Positions 7,305-15,279 of a stretch of 41,758 nucleotides of DNA are shown in pieces; the first letter of the stretch is position 1, and every line of letters starts with the position of its first letter. This DNA is from UMGS1279 sp045577495 (GTDB lineage: Bacteria; Bacillota; Clostridia; Oscillospirales; Acutalibacteraceae): assembly GCA_045577495.1 (NCBI GenBank), contig JAZNIK010000052.1, positions 1 to 41,758 of the forward strand. The letters run 5' to 3'. The notes beneath the pieces are model-generated. The model did no database searches. It was given only the letters and a program-made list of their open reading frames with translations, and was not told the DNA's origin. The position numbers and the translations under genes were made by a program.

Positions 7305-9356
7305 TTATTTATTTTCCTCTGCTTTTTGGATTATTTTTGCTTGAACGGGTTGGGGAGCATCCTCATACCTTGCAAACTCCAAGCCAAAGGTTGCTCTGCC
7401 CTGTGTGATTGAACGCATAGCGGTTGAAAAATCGCTCATTTCTGCCATTGGAACCTCTGCCATAACCTCTTGCTTGTGGTTTGCCAAAGGTGTCATACCA
7501 ATAACCCTACCGCGACGCTTGTTGATATCACCAATAACATCACCGAGATTATCATCGGGAACAATAGCGGTTAAGGTGCCGATAGGCTCTAAAATTGTTG
7601 GACTAGCCCCAGAGATACCTTCTCTGAATGCGATAGAGGCGGCGGTTTTGAATGCCATTTCTGATGAGTCAACAGGGTGGTAAGAGCCATCAACCAAAAC
7701 AGCTTTAACGCCAACCATTGGGTAACCTGCCAAAACGCCCTTTTTCATAGACTCTTGAAGACCCTTTTCAACGGCGGGGAAGAAGTTTTTGGGAACAGCG
7801 CCGCCAAAAATCTTTTCCTCAAAAACAAGACCATCTTCATCACAAGGTGAGAATTCAATCCACACATCACCAAACTGACCGTGACCGCCCGATTGCTTTT
7901 TATGTCTACCCTGAACCTTAACCGATTTGCGTATTGTTTCACGATAGGCAACTGCGGGGGTTTTAAGGTCAACCTCAACGCCGAATTTGGTTTTAAGCTT
8001 AGAAATTATAACGTCTAAATGTTGCTCACCAAGACCCGATAAAATAGATTCTTTTGTTTCGGGGTCGATGCGGTATGTAACGGTCGGGTCCTCCTCTGCA
8101 AGACGGATAAGACCTGCGGCGATTTTTTCCTCCTCGCCCTTTTTCTTGGGGTAAATCGCCATAGAAAGATTTGGTGCGGGGAAGGGAACTGTTACAGCGT
8201 TTACGACCTCGCCTGTGCAAAGGGTATCACCTGTAATAACATTACCAAGCTTAGATGCACAACCGATGTCACCCGCGGTGATAACACCCGTATCCTCTTG
8301 TTTACCTGCAAGTATGTAGGATAGCTTTGTTAGTTTTTCTTCCTCACCGGTGCGAGAAACCTTAACCTTCATATCGGGCTTAAGTTCGCCCTTTAGAACC
8401 TTAAAGTAGGATAATTTGCCAACAAATGGGTCGGCAATTGTTTTAAACACAACTGCAACTGCATCGCCGTTTGCGGTGCAATTAAGAGTAGCCTCATCAT
8501 CACCCTTTTTGATTTTTGCCGAAACATCACTGGGAGAGGGCAAAATCTCGCTTAAAATATCAAGCATTGGGGTAATACCATCGCCAAGCTGACCAATACC
8601 GCTAAATACGGGGCAAATATCTCCACTTAGCATACCTTTTTTAAGACCCGCAAGAATTTCGGCTTCGGTAAAGGTTTCGCCCGAGAAGTATTTTTCCATA
8701 AGCTCCTCATCGGCAGAGGCAACCGCCTCAAGCATCATAGAGCGCATAGCCTCAATATTTTCATCCTCACCTGCGGCAACCTCTGTTGCGGTGATGCCGT
8801 TAAAGGTGTAGCCCTTGCCGTTTACAAGGTTAACGTATGATACAACGTGGTCGCCCTCAACAACGGGAACAAAAACAGGGCAAACAACTGCGCCATATCT
8901 ACCCGCCAAAATAGAAACAATGCGATAAAAATGCGCGTGTGATGAATCAAGCTTTGATACAAAGAAAGCGGTGGCTTTGCCTTGCTCTCTTGCAAGTTCA
9001 AAGCATTGCTCGGCGCCAACAGTAAGACCTGATTTACCCGAAAGCACAATTAAAGCCGATTCTGCGGCGGTCAAGGCCTCGCGCACACCCGATGCAAAAT
9101 CAAAAAGACCGGGAGCATCTAACAGGTTGATTTTTTTATCATTCCACTCTAACGGATAAACCGAGGTAAGAACAGAGGTGCCACGCTTTTTCTCCTCAGG
9201 GTCATAATCCATTGTAGTTGTTCCATCAGCAGTTTTGCCAATGCGGTCGGTTTTTTTTGCTGCAAACAGCATAGCGTCTGCAACGGTGGTTTTACCTGAA
9301 CCTGCGTGACCAAGCAAGGCAAGATTTTTAATGGATTCGGTTGGATATTGTTTCAT
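7305..9356 (-). CDS. EF-G-like translation-factor GTPase
   Basis: Paralogue-type elongation factor G of 683 aa. The five-domain EF-G arrangement is present: GTPase domain (about 10-270) with P-loop GHAGSGKT, RGTSVLTS in the switch I position and DAPGL for G3, then domains II-V (LGEQHLDVI, GHGQFGDVWIEF, GVKAVLVDGSYHPVDSS). Compared with canonical EF-G, G3 is DAPGL rather than DTPGH and G4 reads SKLD rather than NKxD. Both changes are usual in the EF-G-like group of unclear role, not in the housekeeping factor. The start at 9356 is preferred over 9503 because AAAGGGG lies about eight bases upstream and the protein then begins directly before the P-loop. The leader carries a long hairpin (9386-9425). 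Confidence 0.9.
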   Translation of the reverse strand: MKQYPTESIKNLALLGHAGSGKTTVADAMLFAAKKTDRIGKTADGTTTMDYDPEEKKRGTSVLTSVYPLEWNDKKINLLDAPGLFDFASGVREALTAAESALIVLSGKSGLTVGAEQCFELAREQGKATAFFVSKLDSSHAHFYRIVSILAGRYGAVVCPVFVPVVEGDHVVSYVNLVNGKGYTFNGITATEVAAGEDENIEAMRSMMLEAVASADEELMEKYFSGETFTEAEILAGLKKGMLSGDICPVFSGIGQLGDGITPMLDILSEILPSPSDVSAKIKKGDDEATLNCTANGDAVAVVFKTIADPFVGKLSYFKVLKGELKPDMKVKVSRTGEEEKLTKLSYILAGKQEDTGVITAGDIGCASKLGNVITGDTLCTGEVVNAVTVPFPAPNLSMAIYPKKKGEEEKIAAGLIRLAEEDPTVTYRIDPETKESILSGLGEQHLDVIISKLKTKFGVEVDLKTPAVAYRETIRKSVKVQGRHKKQSGGHGQFGDVWIEFSPCDEDGLVFEEKIFGGAVPKNFFPAVEKGLQESMKKGVLAGYPMVGVKAVLVDGSYHPVDSSEMAFKTAASIAFREGISGASPTILEPIGTLTAIVPDDNLGDVIGDINKRRGRVIGMTPLANHKQEVMAEVPMAEMSDFSTAMRSITQGRATFGLEFARYEDAPQPVQAKIIQKAEENK

Positions 9357-9385
9357 AACTAGGACCCCTTTATATGTATTATAAG

Positions 9386-9425
9386 CCGCAAGGCAGTTTT
9401 TAAAATCAAAACTAATATCTTGCGG
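9386..9425 (-). promoter_or_regulatory. Leader hairpin of the EF-G-like gene
   Basis: CCGCAAG (9386-9392) pairs with CTTGCGG (9419-9425), and inside it AGTTTT (9395-9400) pairs with AAAACT (9408-9413). It has no T tail, so it is not a terminator. It lies between the promoter and the ribosome site and could affect initiation or RNA stability. Confidence 0.5.
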
Positions 9426-9438
9426 AAGGTATAGATTA

Positions 9439-9467
9439 AGTATAACACACGCTTTTGTTATTTTCAA
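9439..9467 (-). promoter_or_regulatory. Promoter of the EF-G-like gene
   Basis: -35 TTGAAA (9462-9467), 17-bp spacer, -10 TATACT (9439-9444) on the minus strand. The expected leader is about 75 bases and includes the hairpin at 9386-9425. This position also argues against the upstream start at 9503. Confidence 0.72.
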
Positions 9468-9543
9468 CCAATATTTATTAAGCTTTGAATATTTTTTTGG
9501 CAAAAACAGTCATTTTTTTACAAAAAATTTAATACAGTAATGC

Positions 9544-9572
9544 AAAAAAGCGCCTACCGACTCGGCAGGCGC
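9544..9572 (-). terminator. Terminator of the cca operon
   Basis: GCGCCT (9550-9555) pairs with AGGCGC (9567-9572), with inner CCG/CGG pairs, and six T residues follow on the minus strand. It lies about 145 bases after the stop of the cca gene. Confidence 0.75.
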
Positions 9573-9599
9573 AAAAATATTATACAAATTGGCTAATAT

Positions 9600-9686
9600 G
9601 TCATTCTGAGCGTTAGCGAAGAATCTCCTTGCTAAGTCGTATGATTTCTAGGAGATTCTTCGGTCGCTTCACTCCCTTAGAATGAC
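9600..9686. repeat. Imperfect palindromic repeat element, about 87 bp
   Basis: Outer arms GTCATTCT (9600-9607) and AGAATGAC (9679-9686) are complementary. Inner arms at 9617-9629 and 9650-9662 are perfectly complementary over 13 bp, and an AGCG/CGCT pair adds to the stem. The core text (ATTCTGAGCG, GAAGAATCTC) is the type seen in dispersed palindromic or MITE-like repeats of many bacteria. Only one copy lies in this window. Together with the terminator at 9544 and the promoter at 9439 it accounts for most of the 360-base gap between the EF-G-like gene and cca. Confidence 0.7.
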
Positions 9687-9716
9687 CACCCCAACGATTG
9701 AAATAGAACCTACAAA

Positions 9717-10913
9717 TTAAATATTCAGAGGAAAATGAAGGTCTTTTAAATAATCGATGATTTTTTCTTTATCATTTTCAACAATACCGCTTATAACGCT
9801 ATCTAAAATATTATCAAGCCTTTTACCAACCGCAATACCTTTTGGAACCCCAAGAGCAATAAGGTCGTCGCCCGTTATATCAAGCATAGAGATATTATAA
9901 CATTCGTTGTTATCTATTATTTGATGAGTAAGGTTATAAAGATTTAAGCACTCTGCTTTTGTATAAAGAGAAATAGATTTTTGTAAATCTAAAAGGTCTA
10001 AAAAGGTCTCTTTACCAAGTTCGCGCAAAGCCCTTTTTATATCGACCTTTGTGCCAATGAATTTACTGCGCTTATTTTCCACAAGGGTTACGGCTTTTTT
10101 TACGGTTGCCTTATCAAAACAAAGGTGGCTTAAAGCCTCGGTTATATCCTCTTTAAAATCAAAAAGTGTAGCTAGTCTTATGCTGATATCCGTTGGGCAG
10201 AGGTCTAAAACCATTTTGTTAGTGTTTTTAAAGGGAGGAATAAGACCCTCGAAAACCTCTGAAAATCTTTCAAAAATAATACCCGCTTTTTTGCCGCAAA
10301 TAAGTTTTTTAAGTTCACTTGTAATTCTTTCTTTGCTTATATTTGATATAAGGTGATGATTTTCAAATATGCTTTTTGCGGTCTTGCTCTCGATTTTGAA
10401 ATTAAGAGTAGAGGCAAAGCGTAAGGCTCTAAGCATTCTTAGCGCATCCTCATTAAAGCGTTTTTCGGGGTCGTCAACGGTTCTTATAATATGCGAGGCA
10501 AGGTCTTTTTGCCCATTAAAAGCATCTATAATACCGAGCTTATGATTATAAGCCATAGCATTTATGGTAAAATCACGACGGGAGAGGTCGTCGATTAAAT
10601 TTTTTGTGAACTCAACAGTATCGGGATGCCGATTATCAGAATAATCTTTATCGATTCGATAGGTTGTAATTTCATAAGGGGTTTTATTTAAAACAACCGT
10701 AACAGTTCCGTGTTTTATTCCAACTGTTAAAAGTTTATGCTCTTTAAAAACCTCCATAATCTGATTAGGGTTTGCAGAGGTTGTAATATCAAAATCATCA
10801 GGAGTTTTATCTAATAATAGGTCGCGCACACAACCGCCGACAATGTAAGCCTCATATCCTGCGGAGTTAAGCTTATCTAATAAAAAGTTTACCTGTTCCG
10901 GTAGATTAAACAT
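9717..10913 (-). CDS. cca: CCA-adding tRNA nucleotidyltransferase
   Basis: Adds or repairs the 3' CCA of tRNAs. The 398-aa protein belongs to the class II polymerase-beta superfamily. The N-terminal catalytic domain has YIVGGCVRDLLL (GGxxR), the metal-binding DFDIT, RRDFTINAMAYN, and the nucleotide-selecting region with RFNEDALRMLRALRFAS. The C-terminal half is helical, as expected for tRNA binding. It is the last gene of the minus-strand cluster that starts at 14907, 18 bases after the HAD gene, with its own AAAGGAG ribosome site. CCA enzyme and poly(A) polymerase are hard to separate by sequence alone; a single copy in a Firmicute favours CCA addition. Confidence 0.92.
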   Translation of the reverse strand: MFNLPEQVNFLLDKLNSAGYEAYIVGGCVRDLLLDKTPDDFDITTSANPNQIMEVFKEHKLLTVGIKHGTVTVVLNKTPYEITTYRIDKDYSDNRHPDTVEFTKNLIDDLSRRDFTINAMAYNHKLGIIDAFNGQKDLASHIIRTVDDPEKRFNEDALRMLRALRFASTLNFKIESKTAKSIFENHHLISNISKERITSELKKLICGKKAGIIFERFSEVFEGLIPPFKNTNKMVLDLCPTDISIRLATLFDFKEDITEALSHLCFDKATVKKAVTLVENKRSKFIGTKVDIKRALRELGKETFLDLLDLQKSISLYTKAECLNLYNLTHQIIDNNECYNISMLDITGDDLIALGVPKGIAVGKRLDNILDSVISGIVENDKEKIIDYLKDLHFPLNI

Positions 10914-10931
10914 AACAAAACTCCTTTTGTG

Positions 10932-11627
10932 TTATAAACCGCAAACCGAAATAATATCCTCTAAGGCGGTTACTGTATAGGTAGGATTTATATCTTGTGG
11001 TAGAACTTGACCCCTAAGATTTACAAAGCAGTTATCAAGGCCCATACCAATAGCGCCTTTTATATCACCGCTAAGCGAATCACCCAAAAGCAATATCTCG
11101 TTTTTAGGAGGGTTACCAATAGCGTTAAGCACAAAATCAAAATATTCTTTTTGCGGTTTTTGGTGCCCGATAACTTCAGAAATATAAATACCGCCTTTAA
11201 AAAAACCTGCTATACCCGAAGCCACAATCCTTCCTGTTTGGGGAAGTAGGGAGCCGTTTGTTACGGCAACAAGTTCATACCCCTTTTTGCTAAGTATATC
11301 TAATAAAGCGGTAGCATAGGGAAAAGTTAACCCGCAAAAGCTAAGTTCTTTAAAATACCCATGTGACACCGCGTATGTATCAAACTCAACACCAAGTTGT
11401 TTTGAGAGTTCAATAAATCTGCCCTCAAAAATATCGGCACGGGTTATTTCACCCTTTTCAAACCGCTTCCAAAAGGAATCGTTAATATCCGAATATAGTT
11501 GTATGGTTTCGTCCGAACTATCTAAATTGTGTTTCTTCAAAACCTTGCGTAATGCCTGTTTTTCAGAGCCCCTAAAATCAAGCAAGGTATCGTCTAAATC
11601 AAAAAGCAAATACTTATACATAGCCAT
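10932..11627 (-). CDS. HAD hydrolase, YjjG/YfnB-like nucleotidase
   Basis: Haloacid dehalogenase-superfamily phosphatase, probably a nucleoside 5'-monophosphate phosphatase of the YjjG/YfnB type. Motif I is FDLDDTLLDF with the nucleophile Asp near residue 10, motif II is AVTNGS, the Lys of motif III is in HQKPQKEYFDF, and motif IV is LLGDSLSGDI. A helical cap lies at about 20-90. The 231-aa length fits. The start ATG at 11627 shares its A with the TAA of the upstream gene, which suggests coupled translation; an internal ATG six bases later is also possible. The substrate is inferred from family resemblance only. Confidence 0.85.
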   Translation of the reverse strand: MAMYKYLLFDLDDTLLDFRGSEKQALRKVLKKHNLDSSDETIQLYSDINDSFWKRFEKGEITRADIFEGRFIELSKQLGVEFDTYAVSHGYFKELSFCGLTFPYATALLDILSKKGYELVAVTNGSLLPQTGRIVASGIAGFFKGGIYISEVIGHQKPQKEYFDFVLNAIGNPPKNEILLLGDSLSGDIKGAIGMGLDNCFVNLRGQVLPQDINPTYTVTALEDIISVCGL

Positions 11628-12661
11628 TAGTAAATAAAATCGCTATAAGTATCAAAACTGTTTGCGGGGATTTCTTCAAAAAGCTCGGGTGATTCTGCTA
11701 ATAGGTTAAATATCGTTTCAAAAAGAGGCATTACTATTATTGTTGATGCAATTATAATAATTATAATGCCAACGCCGATAGCAAGGGCAAGATACCCCTT
11801 TGCTGTGCCGCCCACCGATGAAATATCAACACCATATGGTAGCAATCTGGCTTTTTTAATTCGCTCTATTGCGGTTAAGCGGTAGGTGTTGTAGGCATAA
11901 AAAGGCATAACTATTGCGAGCACAAACTGAGCGAGATTTCCAATATATGAGAGGGCGTTAAGCGCAATCGGAAAACCCTTTATTATAGTTTGAAAAAACA
12001 TTGCTATTTCTTGGTCGGTAGGTTCATTTGGAGAGGTGATAAGCTCGGGAAGAGCGGTTGCCAGCCCATCTATAACAGAGTATACACCCGCTATGTTTAT
12101 GGCGTAAAAGAAAAACGCAAGACCGAAGAAAATAGCCGCCTGTTTATAAAGTTTGTGATATATGTACCAACAAGCCATACCAAAAAAGCCGAACAAAATA
12201 CCAAGAATAAGCAGAGGCAAGCAAAAGAGTTTATTCATAGGTGTCATTTGTTGCTTTTGCAGTTTGGCATAAAGTTTAGGCTTTTTGCCTGTGTAATTGA
12301 ACATATCCTCGGCAGAAACACCATCGAAAAAGCGGTTCATTATAGGCTCTTTTTCGGGCTCGTTATTCTGCTCGGGCTCAGGCTGGGCAGTAAAATTTTG
12401 TGTGTTTGCTTGATTTGAAGTATTATCCTTTGCTTCCGCTTGGCTGGGTGCAATATCGTTGTTAGCCTCAACCTCGGCAGTTGGGATTGTAGGTGCGGGA
12501 GTAAAACTAGTTGGATTTTGTGTGGCAGAAAGGTTAGGCTCATTTGCTGAAATGTTTTGTAAAGCGGCACCACACTCGTTACAGTATTGATACACGGCCT
12601 TGCATTTTGCCGAGCAGTTTGGACAAAGTTTAAAAACCTCTGTTTGAGTATTGTTTTGCAT
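11627..12661 (-). CDS. Zinc-ribbon, DUF2628-like membrane protein
   Basis: 344-aa protein of unknown role. Residues about 13-35 form a zinc ribbon (CPNCSAKC, then CNECGAAL). A long low-complexity linker rich in Pro, Ala, Asn, Gln and Thr runs to about residue 105. The DUF2628-like part begins with FFDGVSAEDMFNYTGKKP and then has about four membrane segments (near 145-165, 172-195, 225-255 and 285-310). The next gene upstream encodes a second protein of the same plan, with the shared motif DGVSAxDxxxY. The ribosome site GGGAGG is well placed. The cytosolic zinc finger joined to a membrane domain suggests a sensing or scaffolding job, but nothing in the sequence decides it. Confidence 0.7.
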   Translation of the reverse strand: MQNNTQTEVFKLCPNCSAKCKAVYQYCNECGAALQNISANEPNLSATQNPTSFTPAPTIPTAEVEANNDIAPSQAEAKDNTSNQANTQNFTAQPEPEQNNEPEKEPIMNRFFDGVSAEDMFNYTGKKPKLYAKLQKQQMTPMNKLFCLPLLILGILFGFFGMACWYIYHKLYKQAAIFFGLAFFFYAINIAGVYSVIDGLATALPELITSPNEPTDQEIAMFFQTIIKGFPIALNALSYIGNLAQFVLAIVMPFYAYNTYRLTAIERIKKARLLPYGVDISSVGGTAKGYLALAIGVGIIIIIIASTIIVMPLFETIFNLLAESPELFEEIPANSFDTYSDFIY

Positions 12662-12685
12662 AAATTTACCTCCCGTTTTTATAAT

Positions 12686-13657
12686 TTATAAAAGAATATA
12701 AACAATCTGCACTAGCCATTGTAATGCAAAAAGACCTATTAGACCTAAAAATGAATTAACGGCGCCTTTTTTTCTAAGCCTTAAAGCAAGGGGGATATCT
12801 AGGTTTTGATCATCATTTTCTTTAACCTTTTTAATTGATTCTATTGCAGATTTGCGGTAAAACCAATCGCCAAAAGCACCCGAAATAATTCTTAAAACAA
12901 GACCGCCCAAAAGGCCTAAAATACTTATAACCACTATGCTTTTATCAAAGGTTGCAAGGTTATCTGCAATATATTGATACATAACGGTATAACTCTTATA
13001 AATCTCCTCGGGAGCAGAAGACAAAACAAGATTTATAGAGGATGCCATTAGTGAAAAAAGAAACGACATTAAAAAGAAAAACACACCTGGAAGATATATT
13101 TTTCTGTAAAAAAACCACGCGTGAGGAAACAAAAAAGCGCCCCAGTTCCAAGAAGCTTTATTTTTCTTATTAAGTTTTTTAAAGCGGGGCAAATATCTCT
13201 GGGAGTTAACGGCAACATAGTCTTTTAAATCTGTTGCCGATACTCCGTCAATAACCTCATCCTTAGCAACACCGCCAAAGGCATCAATCATTATTATGGG
13301 TGAGCCAAAAGGGGTTGTTTGATAACCCTTTGGAGTACCACAATGCGGACATACCGAAAGGTTTTTATCAAAAACAGATTTACAGGTCGCACAAACGGTA
13401 GAGGTAGCATCGGGGGAGTCGACAACCTTGTATTCCGTTTTTGGCGGGTTATTAGAATTATCTTGCTCTGGTTTAGGTTCGGGACGGCGATATTCTTTGT
13501 CGGTTCCGTGAAACTCCTTATAGGCACACCGACCGATAGAAGCAAAGCACTCACGATGGTGGGGCGCCCCACATTCGGGACAAAAAACCACGTCGTCATT
13601 ATCAAATAAATATGCATTACAAACGGGACATTTTTGTCCCTCAACTGAAATACCCAT
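12686..13657 (-). CDS. RING-like, DUF2628-like membrane protein
   Basis: 323-aa protein of unknown role. The N-terminus has a RING/treble-clef-like cluster: CPVC (about 10-13), CPEC, then APHHRECF and GRC. A second zinc ribbon (CATC, CPHCGTPKG) follows after a charged linker. The shared block DGVSATDLKDYVAVNS leads into the DUF2628-like membrane domain, with about three or four segments (near 175-215, 240-265, 295-322). The aromatic run NWGAFLFPHAWFFYRK is typical of that domain. The ATG at 13657 has its AGGAGG 22 bases upstream, with a small hairpin (GGCT/AGCC) between them, so initiation may depend on that fold. It is probably co-transcribed with the Nudix gene and with its zinc-ribbon partner. 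Confidence 0.7.
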   Translation of the reverse strand: MGISVEGQKCPVCNAYLFDNDDVVFCPECGAPHHRECFASIGRCAYKEFHGTDKEYRRPEPKPEQDNSNNPPKTEYKVVDSPDATSTVCATCKSVFDKNLSVCPHCGTPKGYQTTPFGSPIIMIDAFGGVAKDEVIDGVSATDLKDYVAVNSQRYLPRFKKLNKKNKASWNWGAFLFPHAWFFYRKIYLPGVFFFLMSFLFSLMASSINLVLSSAPEEIYKSYTVMYQYIADNLATFDKSIVVISILGLLGGLVLRIISGAFGDWFYRKSAIESIKKVKENDDQNLDIPLALRLRKKGAVNSFLGLIGLFALQWLVQIVYILL

Positions 13658-13686
13658 AGTTTGCGGCTGGTAGCCGTAAGCCTCCT

Positions 13687-14223
13687 TTAAAGGTTGGAAT
13701 TAAGAGCCCGTCTTTTTGCTTTAATATCATCAGAAAGGGATTTAACAAGCTCAAAATATTCATCACCGTAATTATGAAATTCTTTGTTTTTAACCATTGC
13801 GTTAAGGGTATCAAAGCTAACCCACTTTGCCGTGGCAACCTCGCTTTTTTGAAGCTTAAGCTCGGGAGCTCTGCAGTTTGTTTTAATGGTCCAAACATCT
13901 AGTAATGAGTTATGTTTTTTTATTCTTTTTACAAGGTTTAGTTCGCCCTCTTGGGCTTTAATGCCAAGCTCCTCAAAAAGTTCGCGAGAAGCCGCCTGCT
14001 TAGAGGTTTCACCTGCTATGGCGGCGCCACCTGTTGCCGCCCATATGCCGGGCATTAGCTTTTTTGTTTTTGTGCGTTTTTGTATTAAAATACTGCCGTA
14101 ATCATTTAGTGGCCATATATGAACCACTAAATGATACTCGCCCGACTTTAAGGTGTTAGCACCACGCACCATAGTACGCCCCGTAGGGCTTCCGTCGGCA
14201 GTTATAATGTCCCATAATTCCAT
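13687..14223 (-). CDS. Nudix hydrolase
   Basis: 178-aa hydrolase of a nucleoside diphosphate linked to another group, or a related pyrophosphate. A complete Nudix box is present at about residues 75-97: GAAIAGE, then TSKQAAS, then RELFEELGI, matching Gx5Ex7REUxEExGU. The N-terminal ELWDIITADGSPTGRTMVRG and the segment LIQKRTKTKKLMPGIWAATGG resemble the isopentenyl-diphosphate isomerase-like branch of the family, whose members are mostly hydrolases of unknown substrate. ATG at 14223 has AGAGGT upstream. The gene sits 18 bases after the hexapeptide protein and is in one transcription unit with it. Confidence 0.88.
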   Translation of the reverse strand: MELWDIITADGSPTGRTMVRGANTLKSGEYHLVVHIWPLNDYGSILIQKRTKTKKLMPGIWAATGGAAIAGETSKQAASRELFEELGIKAQEGELNLVKRIKKHNSLLDVWTIKTNCRAPELKLQKSEVATAKWVSFDTLNAMVKNKEFHNYGDEYFELVKSLSDDIKAKRRALNSNL

Positions 14224-14241
14224 TTTTCAACCTCTTAGTTA

Positions 14242-14907
14242 CTAGCGTTTTTCCACAATCTCGCCGGCTTTTTTGTAAATACTGTTTGGCGCAACAACGC
14301 CACGAACCGAGGAGAGAGGATAAACCTGTGAACCACGACCGATAATAGTTCCGGGGTTAAGCACAGAGCCACAACCAACCTCAACCTCATCACCGAGCAT
14401 AGCACCAACCTTTTTAAGCTTTGTTTCGATGTGGTTATCACCGTTTTTTATAACAACCAACGTTTTATCGCTTTTAACGTTGGAGGTTATTGAACCGGCA
14501 CCCATATGCGATTTATAACCAAGGATTGAATCGCCAACATAGTTGTAGTGGGGAACCTGAACCTTATCAAATAAAACAACATTTTTAAGTTCGGTTGAGT
14601 TGCCAACAACTGTACCTTTGCCAACAATGGCATTACCGCGAATAAAAGCGCAGTGCCTAACCTCTGCACCCTTATCGATAATACAAGGTCCGTTTATAAA
14701 TGCGGTTGGCGCTACTTTTGCATCCTTTGCAATCCAAACGTTTTCGCCGATTTTTTCAAACTCGTCTTGGGGCAGGGTGTTGCCAAGTTTTAAAATAAAG
14801 TCTGAAATCAAAGGCAATACCTCAAAAGGATATTTAGCAGAGCATAGTAAATCCTTTGCTATTGTGTTATCCAAGCTATAAAGATTTTTAATTTCAATTT
14901 CCCTCAT
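14242..14907 (-). CDS. Left-handed beta-helix (hexapeptide) nucleotidyl/acyltransferase-like protein
   Basis: 221-aa protein. Residues from about 55 to 205 are hexapeptide repeats (for example VWIAKDAKVAPTAFI, IIGRGSQVYPLSS), the fold of GlmU C-terminal and related sugar acyltransferases. The N-terminal 50 residues are not a nucleotidyltransferase domain. It resembles proteins often labelled UDP-N-acetylglucosamine pyrophosphorylase-like, but it lacks the part that would carry that activity, so an acetyltransferase or sugar-binding role is more likely. It is the first gene of the minus-strand cluster to cca, with promoter 14999-15027 and ribosome site GGGAG. The substrate is unknown. Confidence 0.75.
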   Translation of the reverse strand: MREIEIKNLYSLDNTIAKDLLCSAKYPFEVLPLISDFILKLGNTLPQDEFEKIGENVWIAKDAKVAPTAFINGPCIIDKGAEVRHCAFIRGNAIVGKGTVVGNSTELKNVVLFDKVQVPHYNYVGDSILGYKSHMGAGSITSNVKSDKTLVVIKNGDNHIETKLKKVGAMLGDEVEVGCGSVLNPGTIIGRGSQVYPLSSVRGVVAPNSIYKKAGEIVEKR

Positions 14908-14998
14908 AAATAATACTCCCTTATAATAAAGTGCTAAAGGTGCGTGGCTTTGCGTAAAAGATTTAAAGCAAACTACACCCCTTTATCATATCATTTAC

Positions 14999-15027
14999 AT
15001 TTTACCAAATTATTATCAATGTTACAA
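14999..15027 (-). promoter_or_regulatory. Promoter of the hexapeptide-Nudix-cca cluster
   Basis: -35 TTGTAA (15022-15027), 17-bp spacer, -10 TAAAAT (14999-15004) on the minus strand, leaving a leader of about 85 bases with only weak pairing. It is divergent from the SRP RNA promoter, and together the two fill most of the 14908-15128 gap. Confidence 0.6.
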
Positions 15028-15076
15028 CATATTTCATAATAAAAAATAAAAACAATTTAAAAAACTTAAAAATCAC

Positions 15077-15105
15077 TTGTATTTATACAGTATTTATATT
15101 ATAAT
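15077..15105 (+). promoter_or_regulatory. Promoter of the SRP RNA-dnaX unit
   Basis: -35 TTGTAT (15077-15082), 17-bp spacer, perfect -10 TATAAT (15100-15105). The transcript should begin near 15112 and includes a small hairpin (CACGC/GCGTG, 15117-15132) that would be trimmed or compete with the SRP outer stem. Confidence 0.8.
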
Positions 15106-15128
15106 AACAATATATCACGCTTTGGGGC

Positions 15129-15242
15129 GTGTGAACGGGCGGGTCCTGTGCGATAGGCGGCCATGAATCATGTCAGGCGGGGAACCGAGCAGCATTAAGT
15201 GGATTTGCCCATGCGCCGCAGAAAATCGGTTCGTTCGCACAC
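15129..15242 (+). ncRNA. ffs: Small signal recognition particle RNA
   Basis: RNA core of the signal recognition particle, which with Ffh targets membrane proteins. The conserved helix 8 region is seen as GTCAGG (15172-15177), then GGGGAACC and GAGCAGC leading into ATTAAG. The flanking strands GGCGG...GCCGC and the outer GTGTGAACG...CGTTCGCACAC close the rod. The length of about 114 bases and the promoter at 15077-15105 leave no room for an Alu domain, so it is the short form. The location directly before dnaX is a conserved bacterial arrangement. The ends are estimated from pairing, to within a few bases. Confidence 0.92.
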
Positions 15243-15260
15243 CCGAAAGTGTGATTTTTT
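15238..15260 (+). terminator. Terminator of the SRP RNA
   Basis: CACAC (15238-15242) pairs with GTGTG (15249-15253) across CCGAAA, followed by ATTTTTT. The 5' arm is also the 3' end of the SRP outer stem. No promoter fits between this and dnaX, so dnaX probably depends on read-through. Confidence 0.75.
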
Positions 15261-15279
15261 ATGAAAGGAAGTGCAAAAA

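Noticed and set aside
9357..9503. 49-residue N-terminal extension of the EF-G-like protein
   Set aside because: The extension covers the leader hairpin and promoter, and the start at 9356 has a ribosome site and gives the normal N-terminus.
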